A stretch of 64,000 nt of DNA from Colletotrichum lupini. Taxonomy: Eukaryota; Ascomycota; Sordariomycetes; Glomerellales; Glomerellaceae. Each line of letters begins with the position of its first letter. Positions within the stretch are counted from its first letter, which is position 1. Both the position numbers and the translations under genes were made by a program. A model generated the notes under the pieces. The model was not told the origin of the DNA and did not search any database. It saw only the letters and a list, made by a program, of their open reading frames with translations. The stretch spans positions 3,348,001-3,412,000 of the forward strand of contig NC_064679.1 of the NCBI RefSeq assembly GCF_023278565.1, given 5' to 3'. Shown piece after piece: positions 1-13,255 of this stretch.

Positions 1-891
1 TTTTCGTCTTCGGGGATCAGATGTCTTGCGAGAGACCTGTGTATCCGTACCTACGTCACTCTGGCGGTTGAAGGACGACAAAACACCCGCCGAGAGTGAT
101 GGGTATGGAGTAGGTATGGAGCACGGAGTCGTGGGAGTATGGACCTGAGAGCTGCTCAGTAACCATATTTTGATCTTCAGCAATGGGCGTTGATGTCGGC
201 GACCGTGCTGGGTCGAGAAATGAATGAACCAATACAGCGAGGTAAAACATATCAGCCGTCATTTCTTCGCGCCTCATATTCAATTGGTGCCGAAGGAAGC
301 GTTGCCCTGTGTACGCCTCAATACTCCAGCTCTCGAGATGATTGTCTGCAGCAAATATGCGCATATTCATGTCTTGTCGTCGCAGAGTGACCGGCCTGAG
401 AGTGCGTGCTGTGTATTGTATTCGCATGCATTAAATGGTGCAAAAGCAGAGGCACACCGTACCGGAGCAGGCACTCCGGAACGTGTGTGCCTGTCCATCG
501 GGATCGGTGATCGGTGATCAGTTGTGATCAGGCGGAATATTCTGCGGCTGGTGCGACGTTATCTTCAGGGTCTGAATGGTGCATTAGTTGGGTTGGGCTC
601 CGTCAAGAGTAAGACTACTCGGTAACAGCGAGGGACCTTGGTTCGGTACCCTAGGGGTCGTGATCGTCGATCTAGTGTGTATACATAGAGCTGAGGATGG
701 AGGTGGGGATAAGAGGGGAGACTCGAGAGTCAAGAGTGCGCGCGCGCGCACACCGCACACCGCACGTCGCACGCCTAGCGTCCACAGACGTTCTCCAAGG
801 AATTGGACGGGAAAGTAAAACGGGGCGCAGGTTTGCGGGGCTGTCGGGCTGGACTTGCACCCTTAAAAATGCAATGTGCGAACTGCGCGAA

Positions 892-935
892 GTAACCGTT
901 CACGTAGAAATAGTAACCGTTCACGTAGAAATAGT
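892..935. repeat. 21-bp direct tandem repeat, two copies
   Basis: Two perfect 21-base copies lie head to tail at 892-912 and 913-933. Each begins GTAACCGTTCACG, and the first bases of a third copy follow. No gene overlaps it. Confidence 0.95.
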
Positions 936-3900
936 CGCAGTCTCCGTATCCGTACTGGCCAAGGAGGTACCTCATGATTTTACTTACATGACATACCAAA
1001 GGTACCTGATGGGCTTATCTGGGTGCGCAGTACCTTAGGAACGACCTCGAAGGACGCGACGGAATCCAGTCCGAACGGTACCTTGTTTGGATCACCGTCG
1101 GATTTCATCCGTACCTGGTCCAATTGCAAGACAGAGCAATGATTCCCGACGGGGTAAGAGACTTGGAATAAAGACTGGAATTGTAATAGACTGGCAGAAG
1201 CGCACAAAGGAACGGGAACGAAACCTTCTTCAACTCCAACAAGACCAGTCATAGCATTCGCAAGAGACTGAGGCAATAGAGGTGAGGAATAGAGGGGATG
1301 TCCACGCCAGTGGGTAAATAAGCAGGGCGGCGGCGGCGCATCGCATGATTGACGGCAAACGGACTGGTGTGGGTTCCGTGTCTGGACTGGTTGAACGGCG
1401 CTGTCCGACGGAGCAGCTAAGACCCTGGAGATCGGAAAATACATACCAAATGATGCACCATGCCTACCTCAGCCATCGTCGATGAGGGACAAGTCACCAC
1501 CACATGGGATTGTACGTACATGTGTGGCACCCTTGTTCGCTCTCCGGTGATTGCGCCACAGGGACGTGGAGCGTTGGAGAAGTGACGGGACGGGGGAAGT
1601 GAGGCAGACGAAGAAGGATGTGAGGAGAAGAGGAGCAGAATTGACTGGATAGTTGCATGTCCGGACTTACAAGAGGCTACCGTAGATAATTTAAAGGGGC
1701 ACTTGACGAGGAGGACGGATACATGATAAGGTACGGAGCACCTCGCAAGCGGATATTAGGATCAGAGCCAAAATGGGGTAAGGAACCTCAAGGGCAGGAA
1801 CTCTGGGGCACCATTCCGGATGTCGCAAAGCAGGGAAGAGGGGGACGCAGGACTATGTCTACAGCCACCCCCTTCTCACCCCAGCTGGGTACTTCCTGAT
1901 CAACCTATCTTACTACGATCCTCAAGTATCTACTCAAAGGGCCCGAAGACGGGCGGTTGGGAGCAGGGGTTATCTAACAATGGCAGTTCGTCGAGGGGTC
2001 CAGCAAGCAACACAAGTTACAACATACCAACATCAATCAGGTGCAAGGAACCTTGGTGGGGCCGCACCTGCCCGCCAGCCCGCCCAGCCCGTTTTGAGCA
2101 CAATGGGGCCCATACGCTTTTTTAAACCCCGATTCACTGCTATTCTCGAGATCTCGAGGTTCACTGGTGAGAGCAGTCAGCCGTAGGACCCTTCAAACTC
2201 TGTGACGCCGCAAAGGAGAGGGATGAAAAAAAAACTTGCTTTGCCCAACCCGCCGACTCGTTCTTTGGAATGGCGAAGCATTAGCGCCGCTGCCTTTTGG
2301 AGCCACACGTCCCCGAAACCCCATCTCCTCCCATGGCAATCGCGATCTGTTTGTTATATGGCGATTGCTATGGCATTATACTTGCAGTTGTAGACTTTGC
2401 TGGATCACTGAGACTGGCCAGTTCATCACCCCAACACCAGAATGCCCCTAGGGTCCTCCTCGTCCCTGATTTCTCGCCCTGCGTCGTGTGCCCTCGCCTC
2501 GCGTAGCCCCGATGCTCTGGAGCTTCCCCTCCGCGACTCCCAAACTTGTCACGTCGATTCCGTAGATGTCGTGTCTCGTTGTTGAAGCATGCACACACCA
2601 TGTAAGTCGGACTAGGAGTACCTATGTAGCCGCGGCTCCAAGCTGCCTCACCGGTCGAGAGCTAGAAGCAACTCTGTGCGGTACGTATCTGATAGCCGTG
2701 CATCCGTCCCCCCTCGTCTTAAGTAAGCAGTCTTGTCTTCTTTAGTGCTAGTGCCCAGGTTGCCCAACCTTACGGATACCTTAGTTCTAAACGGCAGGTG
2801 TGTATGGTCCACGTTCCATGAGTTCGTCAACCGGTGGTGCCATTCAGGGCATTACATAGTACTCCTCTGCCCACAGCACGGTACCTGGCTGTAACTACTT
2901 CCCTACCTACCTGGGCCTACCTATGTATCCGTATGGGAAGCCACCGTTCCCGTTCTCTGGAACGTGCACCATACCGCTTGCGAGGGTTTCGCCTGCCGAT
3001 TGTCCAGCCATACAGATGTCGACCGGAGAAAACTCCGCTACTATGCTAACCCGCCAAAAACAGGACAGCTAAAGGCCGACGGTGCTTTTTGACATTGCGC
3101 ACCATGTTTCTGACAAACGGCCAAATATCAACCATCACTCAAAGGTTGGCCGGTGTATCAGCATACCTCGCTCAATTTGATTGATGGTGATTATCTCAGC
3201 GATCGTTCCACCTCTCATCTGTTACATTGCGGCAGGGTCACTTACTCGTGAACTCACAGATAAACATGGGCACCGTCTGCAGCGAGCCACTATCACACAG
3301 TCGCGAAAACGACCAGACCACCAGCCCTGGGTCTGGGCCCACGGGGACAGTGCTGTCACGTCACAGCAAAGAGGAGAAGGACTCAGGAAGCAGTGCCGGA
3401 CTTTATTGAAGCAAAGATTGCCGTCTTTTCGCGTCTTCTGACATCACGGACAATGATCAACGAACACCTCTAAGCGAGTAGATGGTAGCGATGGAAACAT
3501 TGGAGACTCGAGAAGATTTCGCAAACAATTCTCGAACATCGACGATTGCGAAAGCATGCATTTGTGAAAGAATGCCATACTATTGGCCTCGGATTCAAGT
3601 TTTCAGCAAGTCAAAATAGAAGATCGGCCCCCCTGCCATGCGGAGATAAACCTAGGCATTCGAGTAGCTTTGCAAGGTTGAAAAGTCTCTGGCTTGAGAT
3701 CTTGACAGATTACCTATCTGGTGAGTGATGTGTCTTTCCGCCACTCGGGTGATCACGAAGACCGTCATCTATCCATCCCTCGTGTACTTGGCTTTTGAAG
3801 TTTCTTCCCAGACGGCGTAACGATGCGTGACAGGCGACGGGAGAACCTCAAGGGGGTGCCTCGACGGCATTAAGACGGTGCTGCCAGAAACAACCAGGTG

Positions 3901-5100
3901 GACGGGAATCATTTACTACCAAAGCAGTAAGGCGCTTCAGGTCACCCTGGTCTAGCACTTAGTGATCCTCACCCGTCTGCCTAAACCTTGCTAGGCAGGC
4001 TGGCACAGCTGGGAAAGCAATTGCAAGTAAATGCGCTCGCCGCTGCTAACCCATAAGTATAGAGCTGTTCGCTACAATCGGAGCTGCGCGCCAATCATTG
4101 CCGATAGACGGGGATGCTTCGAGTTCCGCTTACCTCCCAAAATCGCATAGCTTGATTCCCCATCAGAGCCCAACCCCAACACTCCAGAACGTTTCCTAAC
4201 TGACTTCAGTCTTTCGGTACTTCTCAAGTTGTCACGAGCCACAGAGAGAGATCTCGATCGTGGACGATTATTTCCCTTCTCAGCTTGGCAAGTGGACAAG
4301 CATAAGCAAGCTAGAAGACCCTTCGACGCCACATCACAACCCGTTTCCCACTTGATCGGGAGGCTCATCCGTTCCATTAGCCCTTGCTGATAGGCTGCCT
4401 TTGACCCTTACGCCCTTTCTTACTTTTCTTTTCCGGCTTCCTTTCCCCATAGCCTGTACCGTTTCTGGCACAACTCTCTTCCCCTCCCAAACCCGAGGTC
4501 ATTCCCTGACTTACCAGAGCCCTCGAACCACTTTTGTCGACTCCTCTTGAGTCTTGTCGTCTCTCTGCACATTGGAATCCACGAGGGCTTGCTTCGTGCT
4601 GTACATGGTGCTAACATTCAAGGATATCGCTGCTACTAAACCTGCTTGTCTTTCGGAAATACGCTCCCGGAACTCAGTTGAGCTCTTGCCGGCATCGTTA
4701 GTTGAGCCACACATCCGGGAGGGTTGGATTAGGACTTATGGCTCACAGCACGAGGCCAGGCCGCTGAGCGAAACCCCCAGCTCTACGTACATAGTTGGCA
4801 ACTAGCCTATGACCCGGGCTCGTATGTAAACTGGAGATTGTAAAGGGACTTCTGGAAGGGCTCTCCGGCCGATTTGATGACGGTTCAATTATCCAAAGAT
4901 GCGGCAGCCGTTACAGCATCCTTGCCCATAGCCCCAGCGCAACAACTCGCCCAGTTTCCCTTTCGAGCACGCGAACCTTGACATTTGGATTGGGTTCAGA
5001 TTCAGTGATTCGTCCGGAAGCCTAGTACCTACTTTGCGCTACGTGCCTCTCTCAGATGACCGCCGTTGCTATGCACAATAGTGCCCATGGTAGGTGTTCC

Positions 5101-5124
5101 TCTCTCTCTCTCTCTCGCGCGCGC
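5101..5124. repeat. Compound (TC)n(GC)n microsatellite
   Basis: A run of TC dinucleotides passes directly into a short run of GC dinucleotides in non-coding DNA. Confidence 0.95.
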
Positions 5125-7116
5125 TGAATCAATCGCATAGACGATGGTTGTCAAAGCATGGATAAAACGGCTTTAGACTTCTCTTCACCGTCAAAAAAAA
5201 AGTCGGGTTGCGGAAGGCTCGGGAAGCAACTGAGCTGACTTTTGGGCACTTCAAAGCGCTTCATCTTTCTGTCGGCAGCAGTAGGTACCACGGTCAATCT
5301 CTGTTCTCTGTTGAAACGAGACTTAACTTTTCACTCGCAACCTCAGGACGAACGTTGCGAAACAAAAAAGAATTCGCGTGTCGCGTGGAGTTGGCTTGAC
5401 GCCCGGTCGAGGGGGTTCAGCCTACATAGAGCTGGAAGTACATTGTTTCCCTGTCGTTCTGTGTCGGTACCTTTGGGCGGAATGCACACCTACAAGTACC
5501 GCAATGAGCTTGACATAGATATGACGACATTGGAAGGAGGAAATTTTTCCTCCCCAAAGGACGTACCGAGGGGGCCCTGCAGAGCTTAAGGTACATGGGG
5601 ACTGCGTCGGACGAGGGGGGGGAGGGGCGTGTGTGTCAACCGCCCCTTCTTTTCTGCCCTTGCTCGTACCTCACGCCAGCCAAGTTAGGGAAGCATCTTA
5701 CTGCTGAAGCCGCGCGAAGTCAGGTACCCTCTCACCCCCAGGTAGGTTTTGGAGCATTGCCGTCCTAAGCTGTTGCTCTTCATTTACAAAGGCATGTTGT
5801 TAAACCACCATAGCTGGATATTCGACGATAACGAGGGCCCGCTTGACCGGCCATACGCGCAAGGTCCCAACTGACACCTCACAAGAGCAACGCCGGCCGA
5901 CGACCCTTTCTCTTCTGAATCCTTGAGCAGGCCTTCGCTGTCTCCAACAGGCTAACCGCCTTGTTGGGTCGGAGCAGGAGTCTCTTCATAATACGGATCC
6001 GCAGCGAGTGGGCAGTCTACTGTTTGTGGACAACCTCGACCATCGAGAGCCTTGCTTCGACGCCGCCCCGGGCCTAAGCCTTGGGTAGTCAGGGTACGGA
6101 GTACGGTTAGTTAAGCCATAGTCGGGGCTTGAAAAGAGGAGGCATCGTCTAGTAGCCTCAACGGACCACTGACGTCACCCTCGCGGGCCCTCGGTTCGCG
6201 CAGGGTCTCAAATTCCTCTTTCTTTCTTACTCTCCTCCTGGTCCGAGAAATACGGCCGAGTCAGGTGCGTCCACTTTTTCTTCGAGATCGCGATCTTCCT
6301 CAAGATTCCTGTGCGGCAAGGCCCATTTAGCTATGAGGAATCGTGTGCTGGACGGATTTGGGAGCACACAACGACTCATGCTCACCCAGTGGTCAGCTGG
6401 GTTGACAGACATGTTATCGCCAAAAGAGCAAACATTGGAAAGGACCCTGAAAATAGTGCTGATTTCAGGAGAGCCTATCTGAAGTGCGCCGGAAAAGGAT
6501 ACGTCGTCTACACAATGTGAGAAGCTCCACCAGAGGGCAGTCATCTTGACCACCTGGACATTTTACGCTGGTTCCATGGCCATGTGAACAGTAGCGATGT
6601 CCAGACGGCTCAGTCTGTAAAGTTGCGTGCAGTCTCAAACGAAGAGCATTGGCGGAAAGAGAAGCACACGAGACCTCCCGATGGTGGTTTGACGCGCCGG
6701 AACTTCATCTCCTCAGACTACAGTCAACTCAGCTCGCAAGTTGATCGATCGTTGTTTAAAAGACGATATAGGGTTTCTTGCCGGCTCAGACAGGTGGAGA
6801 TGTTGCCCAAAGGAGGAAATGACTGAATGCAAGTCCTGGTCCCTTGTCACCAAGCGAGGCCCGAAAGCAAGGAAGTTGGCACCGTAGGGCAAATGGCATG
6901 CGCAATCCCGATCGAAATCGACAGCACAACGGGCCCAGAACAGGATGGAACGACCAGGGAAAAGCCAGCAAGCCAGGCACACACGGTCACCAGCAGGCAT
7001 ATGGCCGGCCCAGGAACCGTCTTCTGTTGTCGGTCTGCGTCGCATGTGCGGCTAGAGCCTAGAGGTACGGAGTAGGAGAGGGGACAGACTGATCGATTGG
7101 GATCGGGGCTGGTTGG

Positions 7117-7145
7117 AAAAAATATAAAAATAAAAATAAAAATAC
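7117..7145. repeat. A-rich (AAAAAT)n-like simple repeat
   Basis: Repeated AAAAAT-like units in otherwise mixed-composition intergenic DNA. No gene is associated. Confidence 0.85.
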
Positions 7146-7832
7146 AAGACTGCTTCAGGTCATTAAATGGATATAAGAATGGGGATAAGCGACCAGGGGT
7201 GTACGATACACAGCAAATGAGAGGAGGGGCCTTGGAGTGCAAGAGAGAGAAAAAATTATGTGTAAGAGGCGGAAAACTTGGCTGCGCATCACCCACTCAG
7301 ACCATGTCACTCGTTCGTAAACTGTCGGTCTCGGAAGCAGAAAACTCTGGGTCAATTTTGTCAGGAAGCCGAGAAATGCAAGGTAGTTCGGCTCGAATGT
7401 CTATGAAGGCAAAATGACATGGACATCCAATAATGCTGTTATCACGACAGCCCCTACCAATACAGAAAGGTACGGGAAGTTGAGAGTTTAGAGATTACCA
7501 TCGTGCGTCGAGTCCCCTCTCCCTCTCCCTCTTCCGCGGGAGCTTTTTTTTGAGAAGTACCTAGACAATAAGCCCCGGAAGAGGCCCCAGAGTGTGAGAG
7601 CGAAAACAGAGAAGGAGAGGGGAAAGGAGGAGAGTCCACACATACCCCACCCCGGGGTGCGTAGCCGCCCGCCGCGAAGACTCGGGGAGCTACCCTGCAG
7701 AGAGAATTGGAGCTGGAACCGCTGAGCAAGGGGTGCTCGTAATAACGAAGAGAGAGAGGTACCTCTCCTGGAGTGAATGAGAGTGAGAGAGAGAGGGATG
7801 TGGCCCTGATGAGGGGACTTGGGGGTCGCCAA

Positions 7833-7845
7833 GGGGGGGGGGGGG
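7833..7845. repeat. Homopolymer run of 13 G
   Basis: An uninterrupted run of 13 guanines in the distal upstream region of the FlbC-like gene. Its exact length is prone to sequencing error. Confidence 0.85.
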
Positions 7846-8199
7846 TGATCTGAAGGGGGTGTCGTACACGGTGGCTACCTCACGACCGGACCTTCCACGC
7901 TGTGGCTCCGGCCTTTCCTTGTCAGGGTACGTACTTTCTCTTCGCACTCATTCTCGACCCCTGCCCGAATCAAGTAGGCTGTCAGGTACGTACAGGTGCG
8001 CCACTGCCTGCTGTCGTTGTCGCCGCTGGGGGGGAAGACACACACTGACACCCTGACTTCAGTCTCCAGGCACATTGAGGTAAACCCAGGACCTACCTGC
8101 GTGAAGGTACCTCATCTCACTACAGAGAGGTCCGGTACCTCAACCCACGTACCTTTTGTGGCATCCCAGACAGCGACCACAAGGTGCCAAAGGTGCGCA

Positions 8200-8767
8200 A
8201 TTCTCTTTCCCATGCCCCATGCTCATCTCTGGTCTACCCTATACCCAATTCTTTTCCCCCTCTCCAAACACTCCCATACACTCCTCCACCCCATTCAGCT
8301 TTCTGCACACTCCTTCCCTTTCCCTCCATCCATGCCGACCGGCCCAGGTCCCCTCGTTGAGATACTTTGCTTCGGCCCACCCCCCTCTGCCCGCTGACCT
8401 CCCGAGCTTTCTACCTCCTCTCTGCCTCGATCCGCATCTCTCTCCTGGCTGGTATAATACTTCACTTGCGCCTCACCCTCCTGCGGCTTGATTAGCTGCA
8501 CCACTACCTTTTACTCTCTCTTCACCAATTGTCCAGCCTCACCTCACATCAACTTTCCGGATCCTCTCCAAATACTACTTTATACAGGCCGACCATCCCA
8601 GGCACGACCACATCGTCAACAACCTCTCTACATTAATCACTAGTGGGACATAGTAGGGCCTCGTCGCCAAAAACAACACAGACTTGATACCTCTTTTATT
8701 CGATCAAAGAATACACAAAGGAACAAAATTCCACCTCGACTCAACCACAGCTCTTCAACCCGGATAT
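8200..8767 (+). promoter_or_regulatory. CT-rich promoter and 5' leader of the FlbC-like gene
   Basis: The stretch is strongly pyrimidine-rich on the + strand, a common feature of core promoters and leaders in filamentous fungi. A TATA-like GGTATAATAC lies near 8,450-8,460. The coding frame stays open upstream of the first ATG to 8684 but has no ATG there, so this part is taken as leader. The transcription start is inferred, not seen. Confidence 0.4.
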
Positions 8768-9682
8768 ATGTCCAATCTCTCCAAAATGCATGCCCGAGAT
8801 GCTACCGGCCGCCAGGTCTCTCTCCTGAACGACGAGCCTATCGCCCAACCCGCCCACCAAAGAATGGACTTCCGCACAGTCAACCAGGTCATCTCACAAC
8901 CCTTCCACCCGGCACCACGAAGCAACTCTTCCTCACCTCACACTCCCGAGCTCCTCCGCTCCGACTCTTACGACTCCAACGCGAGCAACGATCCTCTTTC
9001 GCCCATGACTCCTACCTCGTATGACCCTTCTAGAGTAGGCGCATTCCCTGGCCAACCCATGTACGACGACTACGACATGCCCGCAAAGCGCCCTGCGTAC
9101 GCGAACAATAGCCGTGCAGCTTCGTATGAGGAGGACAGCTCAGCAACATCACCCTTGCCGGAACGCCCGGGCAAGAGATACCCTTGCCGCTACCGCGACA
9201 GCCACGGATGCGAGAAGACCTTCACCACTTCAGGTCATGCCTCTCGTCACTCCAAGATCCACACTGCCGAGAAGGCTGTTCAATGCACTTTCCACGGCTG
9301 CCAAAAGAAGTTCACCAGAGCGGACAACATGAAGCAGCATCTCGAGACTCACTACAAGGACAAGTCTCGCTCCTCCACCTCCGCGAAGGCTTCACGTCCC
9401 TCAATGGGCGGTCTATCAGCATCCGGACGCAGGTCCTCTTCATCATCCGTTAGGGCCGCTGCCGCCAGCAACCGTGCTTCCCGCGACCAGCCCATGTGGG
9501 AGGGCGAGTCTCCTTACGGATATCCTCCCGGCCAAGCTCCTCTCCCATCCCCCGCTGCTAGCGGCGCATGGGATCTTCGCGGCCTGCACATGCCGCTTGT
9601 AAGCCGCCCCAGCGCTGCAAGAACACCCAGCAGCGGCCTGGACGCGCTGGCTATGGCTGTCGCTTGCCAAGAAGGTGCATAG
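8768..9682 (+). CDS. flbC: C2H2 zinc-finger regulator, FlbC-like (conidiation)
   Basis: Single-exon gene, 304 aa. Two adjacent C2H2 fingers are visible: C140/C148 with H161/H165 and C173/C178 with H191/H195, followed by a basic, Ser-rich tail. The finger block (KRYPCRYRDSHGC, TTSGHASRHSKIHTAEK, TRADNMKQHLETHYK) is the pattern of Aspergillus FlbC, a DNA-binding activator acting in the nucleus upstream of brlA during asexual development. The N-terminal half is low-complexity and rich in Ser, Pro and Asp, as expected of an activation region. Start: ATG 8768 is the first in-frame ATG; a second at 8786 would shorten the protein by six residues. The gene follows an unusually long gene-poor region and faces the acetate kinase gene. 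Family assignment is strong; the developmental role is inferred by homology and may differ outside Aspergillus. Confidence 0.85.
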   Translation: MSNLSKMHARDATGRQVSLLNDEPIAQPAHQRMDFRTVNQVISQPFHPAPRSNSSSPHTPELLRSDSYDSNASNDPLSPMTPTSYDPSRVGAFPGQPMYDDYDMPAKRPAYANNSRAASYEEDSSATSPLPERPGKRYPCRYRDSHGCEKTFTTSGHASRHSKIHTAEKAVQCTFHGCQKKFTRADNMKQHLETHYKDKSRSSTSAKASRPSMGGLSASGRRSSSSSVRAAAASNRASRDQPMWEGESPYGYPPGQAPLPSPAASGAWDLRGLHMPLVSRPSAARTPSSGLDALAMAVACQEGA

Positions 9683-11938
9683 AGTTTTGTTGGGATCAGA
9701 ACGATTGCATGTCTCTTCTATCTCTCCCTCTTGGGCAGTTTCAACACTTATACCCGGTGGACTCTTGCAGCGTGTCCTATATAATACCCCATCATTCTCT
9801 ATTTCTTTCGGCCGCTCCTATGGCCAACGGTGTGGAGAACTTCGCACGGTGGCTCTCGATTGTGACGGGTGATTAACCCTTCGCATTGAGGAGTCTTTCC
9901 TCTCCCATGTTTCCTTCTTTTCTAGTTTTTAGTTGATTTTATGTTGTCATTCGGAGTGATAGAGGGTCGCAAAGCATACGAATGGCGTACCTGCACATAC
10001 ACGGAAGGGAAACAAGGCAACAAAAATGGCGCGGCGTTATATATCACGTTTTGTTTTTGAACCGCGGAGGTTTTCAACCCGGGGAGCGGATTTCTTCTCT
10101 ACACGGCGTTGGTTTCTTCACGGTTTCGTACACATACCCGAATCCTCGATTCAATCAGTACCGAGGGGCAGACGCATCACTGCGATTGTTTGTTTTAAGA
10201 TGAGGAAAAAGGCTATTCCTGGTTAGGAATGGGATACATATACACGAGGTTTCCCAGACAGGCTCTCTTTTTGGAAGAAAACTGGGATGATGAGGGTGCT
10301 GGAAAGTTGGAGAGTGAGTTTTCATGGATGGGCGCGCGGATTCTAGATACCAGCTGCGCCCAAGACCGGGGGTGGACGATCTTTCTCAAAGACCACTTAC
10401 ACACATGAGTGGATGGGAAGTTGGGAGTCTGTCCCAATGTCGATATCACTCCCACTGCCTGTCGTCTTGGTTTATAGCCGGCGGCGAGGTCAAGAAAAAA
10501 AAAGAAGAAATACAAACACACGTTGAACAAGCATGCTCACTTCTGCCCTCTTCATTCGCTGTCTTTACGTGAGTAGAGTCACCAAAGTGGCTGGCTAACC
10601 CAACCATCACGATGTTCTTCGAAACATCACGAGAGAAGTTCCCAGGAGGGCATTCTTGTCTCACCATCGTGTCTCTGTGCCACGCAGCTGGTAAACGAGA
10701 AGGCGAAGAAAGACAGAAAAAAACAAAACACATCCAAATTCCCACGATGCATTCCAACCCACCGCCTAGCTGTTTGAGCCCACACGGCATGGGCAAGACA
10801 TACCAGAATCCGCGCGGCCCCCAAGCAGAATTCCCCCATTTTCCCACGCTGATGAGCCTTTGTGATCCCGATCAGACGGTTAAAGACAAATTCCAGAGGT
10901 TTGTTCAGTCCTGTCTTCCCGTGCGTGTCTCTCGTTCTCCATCCCAAGTCCGACATAGGAGAGATGCCTATCTCAACGGAGTACAGGGATGCTTGTCTGG
11001 GAAGATGGGGGAGGGGGGTGGCGGTTGGGGAGAAATTCTCCAGCATTGCATGTATGTGTTTTGAACTTCGACGTTCCTAGGTGTTCGGGGGCTGTCATGC
11101 CACGCCGCATTGCCCATCCCGTCGGATCCCAAGCAAGCAGCAGCAGCAGCAGCAACGATTTGAAGATCTCGATCTACTGTCTTTCTTTTCTTTCTTACCT
11201 TTCTGTCCTTGCTTCTCCTCGCGATTTTGTTTGGTCCTTTGAAACATGGACAAGAACCACCACAGCAACTAACTCTACTTGACCTCCTCGGCCCGAACAT
11301 GGCATCCAATGCGTACGGATATGTCTCTATTTTCTGCCTCCTCTACCACCTCTTTACTTTTCCCCCTTCCGCTTTCTGTCTTCTACACACCCCGGAGACA
11401 AGGCCCCGTCTACCTCAAGCCTGCCTCTCCCGTTGGAATGGAACGAGGCGTAAATGGTAACCCGGATCGGTCCACCTGTTGTTGCCTGGGATATTGTGGA
11501 CGCTGTCAAATAAAACGACGCAGGCCACTTACCCGCTCGCCGCTGGAATGTAAGTTGGAACATCCCACGCTCGTTGGTCGGTATACGCTAGATCGCTGCG
11601 CAAACGGTTTCCTTCCCACGAGGTCTGCGGGGGTGTGCGGTGTGGCTAGGGCGTATGAGCACATGGGCGTCTTTTGCTCTGGCTGATGGACTGTTTAAGT
11701 GGTCTTGAGGGCGGCTCAATTCGGTGGATGGTTTCGTCTTTCCATTAAGTCTATCTTGTAGCCCTTTGAGCCCCGCCTCCGGTGTTGGTACCTCTAATTA
11801 TCCGTCTGTCCCAACCCAGAACTGTTGCGCCAGCCCCATACGCCAGTGGCTTTCATCATCGTAGCAAACCTGTGCAACATCAACAGCTCATCGCGATCGT
11901 TGAGAAACCGACGGCTGCCCCTTGACACGAGCTGAAGA
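9683..11938. other. Convergent intergenic region, FlbC-like gene to acetate kinase
   Basis: Should hold the 3' UTRs of both flanking genes. Open frames on both strands are short, overlap each other and have no recognisable domains. An (AGC)n run lies at about 11,136-11,154. No RNA gene recognised. Confidence 0.6.
11136..11154. repeat. (AGC)n microsatellite
   Basis: About six AGC units in non-coding DNA between two convergent genes. Confidence 0.9.
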
Positions 11939-13255
11939 CTACTGCTGTTTCCAGAGTTCCTCCTTCTCTGTGCAGAGTCTTGCCATCTCATACTGCTCGT
12001 CCGTTTGACAGACCAGTGTACGGCACTTGGCTCTGTTCTTACCGACTTCCTGCACCGTATCGACAATCTTCCTGCTGTTGAGCTCGTCGTCGATGGTGAA
12101 GCCAAGGCAGATACACTGTTCTACGACGCGTTTCCGTAGCTTATCGCTCTTCTCGCCGATGCCACCGGCAAAGACCAATGCATCCACATCGCCATGAAGG
12201 GCGACAAAGTAGGAGCCGATGAAGGCGCATATCCTGTCAACAAAAATTTCGAACGCGAGTCTGTGCGTAGGCTCGTCCGAAGAAGCAATGACACCGAAGT
12301 TGGTCGTTCCTGTCAGGGCCTTCCATCCGCTTTGTTTGTTGAGAATTTCTTCAGCCTCGGTAAGATGCAACTTTGACGTTGAATTAGGGGAGAGCTTTCC
12401 GACGTCACTCGCGTAGTGAAAGACGAGACTGTGCGCGCACACAAGTTAGCTAGCTGCTAAACACGCGCAACGAACGTTGGCTACGATTTACCTCGGATCT
12501 ACATTCCCGCTTCTCGTAGCCCCGGGCAAGCCGGCAACGGGCGTCAATCCCATGCTTGTATCCCAACTCTGGCCGTTTCGGATGGCGCAAGCGCTTGCAC
12601 CACTCCCCAGATGAAGAGCGATGATGTTCAAGTCTTTGGTCTCCTTACCGAGGAACTCGGCGACGGACCGAGTGATAAAGGAGTAGCTGACGCCATGAAA
12701 TCCGAACTTTCTGAGGTGGTTCTTTTTAGCTATTTCTTGGTTGATGGGGTACGTGCGGACGTGATCGGGGATGGTGGAGTGGAACTGTGTGTCAAAGCAT
12801 GCAACGTTGACAGCGTCGGGCAGCTGCTCCACGCAAGAGTTTACGATATCAAGGGCCGGGCCGTTGTGCAGCGGGGCAAGGTCGCTGAGCTCCTCTAGGT
12901 GATGATATGTATCCTGGGTGATAACTTGGGAGCACGGATAGTCGCCTCCATGCACGATGCGGTGACATGTCAAGGCAATATCGGCCTTTTGCTTGATCTC
13001 GGGCAATTCTGCGTCATCAATCAGGGTCTTTAGAAGCACCCTGAAAGCATCATCTTGTGTAGACACCTTATCCTCCAGATCCTCGTTCTTCTTGACTTCA
13101 ACGCCGCCGCGGGTGTACGATACCTGAGCCGGTGGAGCCGTCAGACCACTGATAGATGTCTCTGCAATCTGGCGGGGTGACTGCTTTGGCTCGGCTGAGT
13201 ACACCGAGATTTTGACAGAGCTTGAACCCGCGTTAATGGCAAGGATAACCTTCAT
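11939..13255 (-). CDS. ackA: Acetate kinase
   Basis: Two exons: 13255-12492 and 12428-11939, 417 aa, near the usual ~400 aa. The intron starts GTAAAT, ends CACAG, and keeps the frame through the conserved GNVDPSLVF stretch. It makes or uses acetyl phosphate (acetate + ATP to acetyl phosphate + ADP) in the cytosol; in fungi it is thought to work with phosphoketolase. ASKHA-fold motifs seen: NAGSSSVK at residues 8-15, a conserved RIVHGG, HLGSGAS, GLPGATRSGN, and FAGGIGEK near the C-terminus. Start: the ATG at 13255 gives MKVILAINAGSSS, the typical N-terminus; the frame stays open upstream but has no other ATG. No phosphoketolase gene lies beside it here, although the two are neighbours in some fungi (from memory). 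Confidence 0.95.

Larger units (their letters stand above)
1..8767. other. Long gene-poor upstream region of the FlbC-like gene
   Basis: I find no convincing gene here. Open frames are short, lie on both strands, mostly lack an ATG, and show no recognisable domain or splice pattern. The DNA has mixed base composition and is not RIP-degraded. It holds simple repeats (listed separately) and many short GTAC-centred motifs of the GGTACCT and TACGGAGTAC kind. The last ~700 bases are CT-rich and look like promoter plus 5' leader of the downstream gene. Unannotated non-coding transcripts cannot be excluded. Confidence 0.6.

Noticed and set aside
980..1444. 154-codon open frame on the - strand
   Set aside because: No ATG at its start, no domain, mixed low-complexity content, and no splice partner; nothing sets it apart from chance frames nearby.
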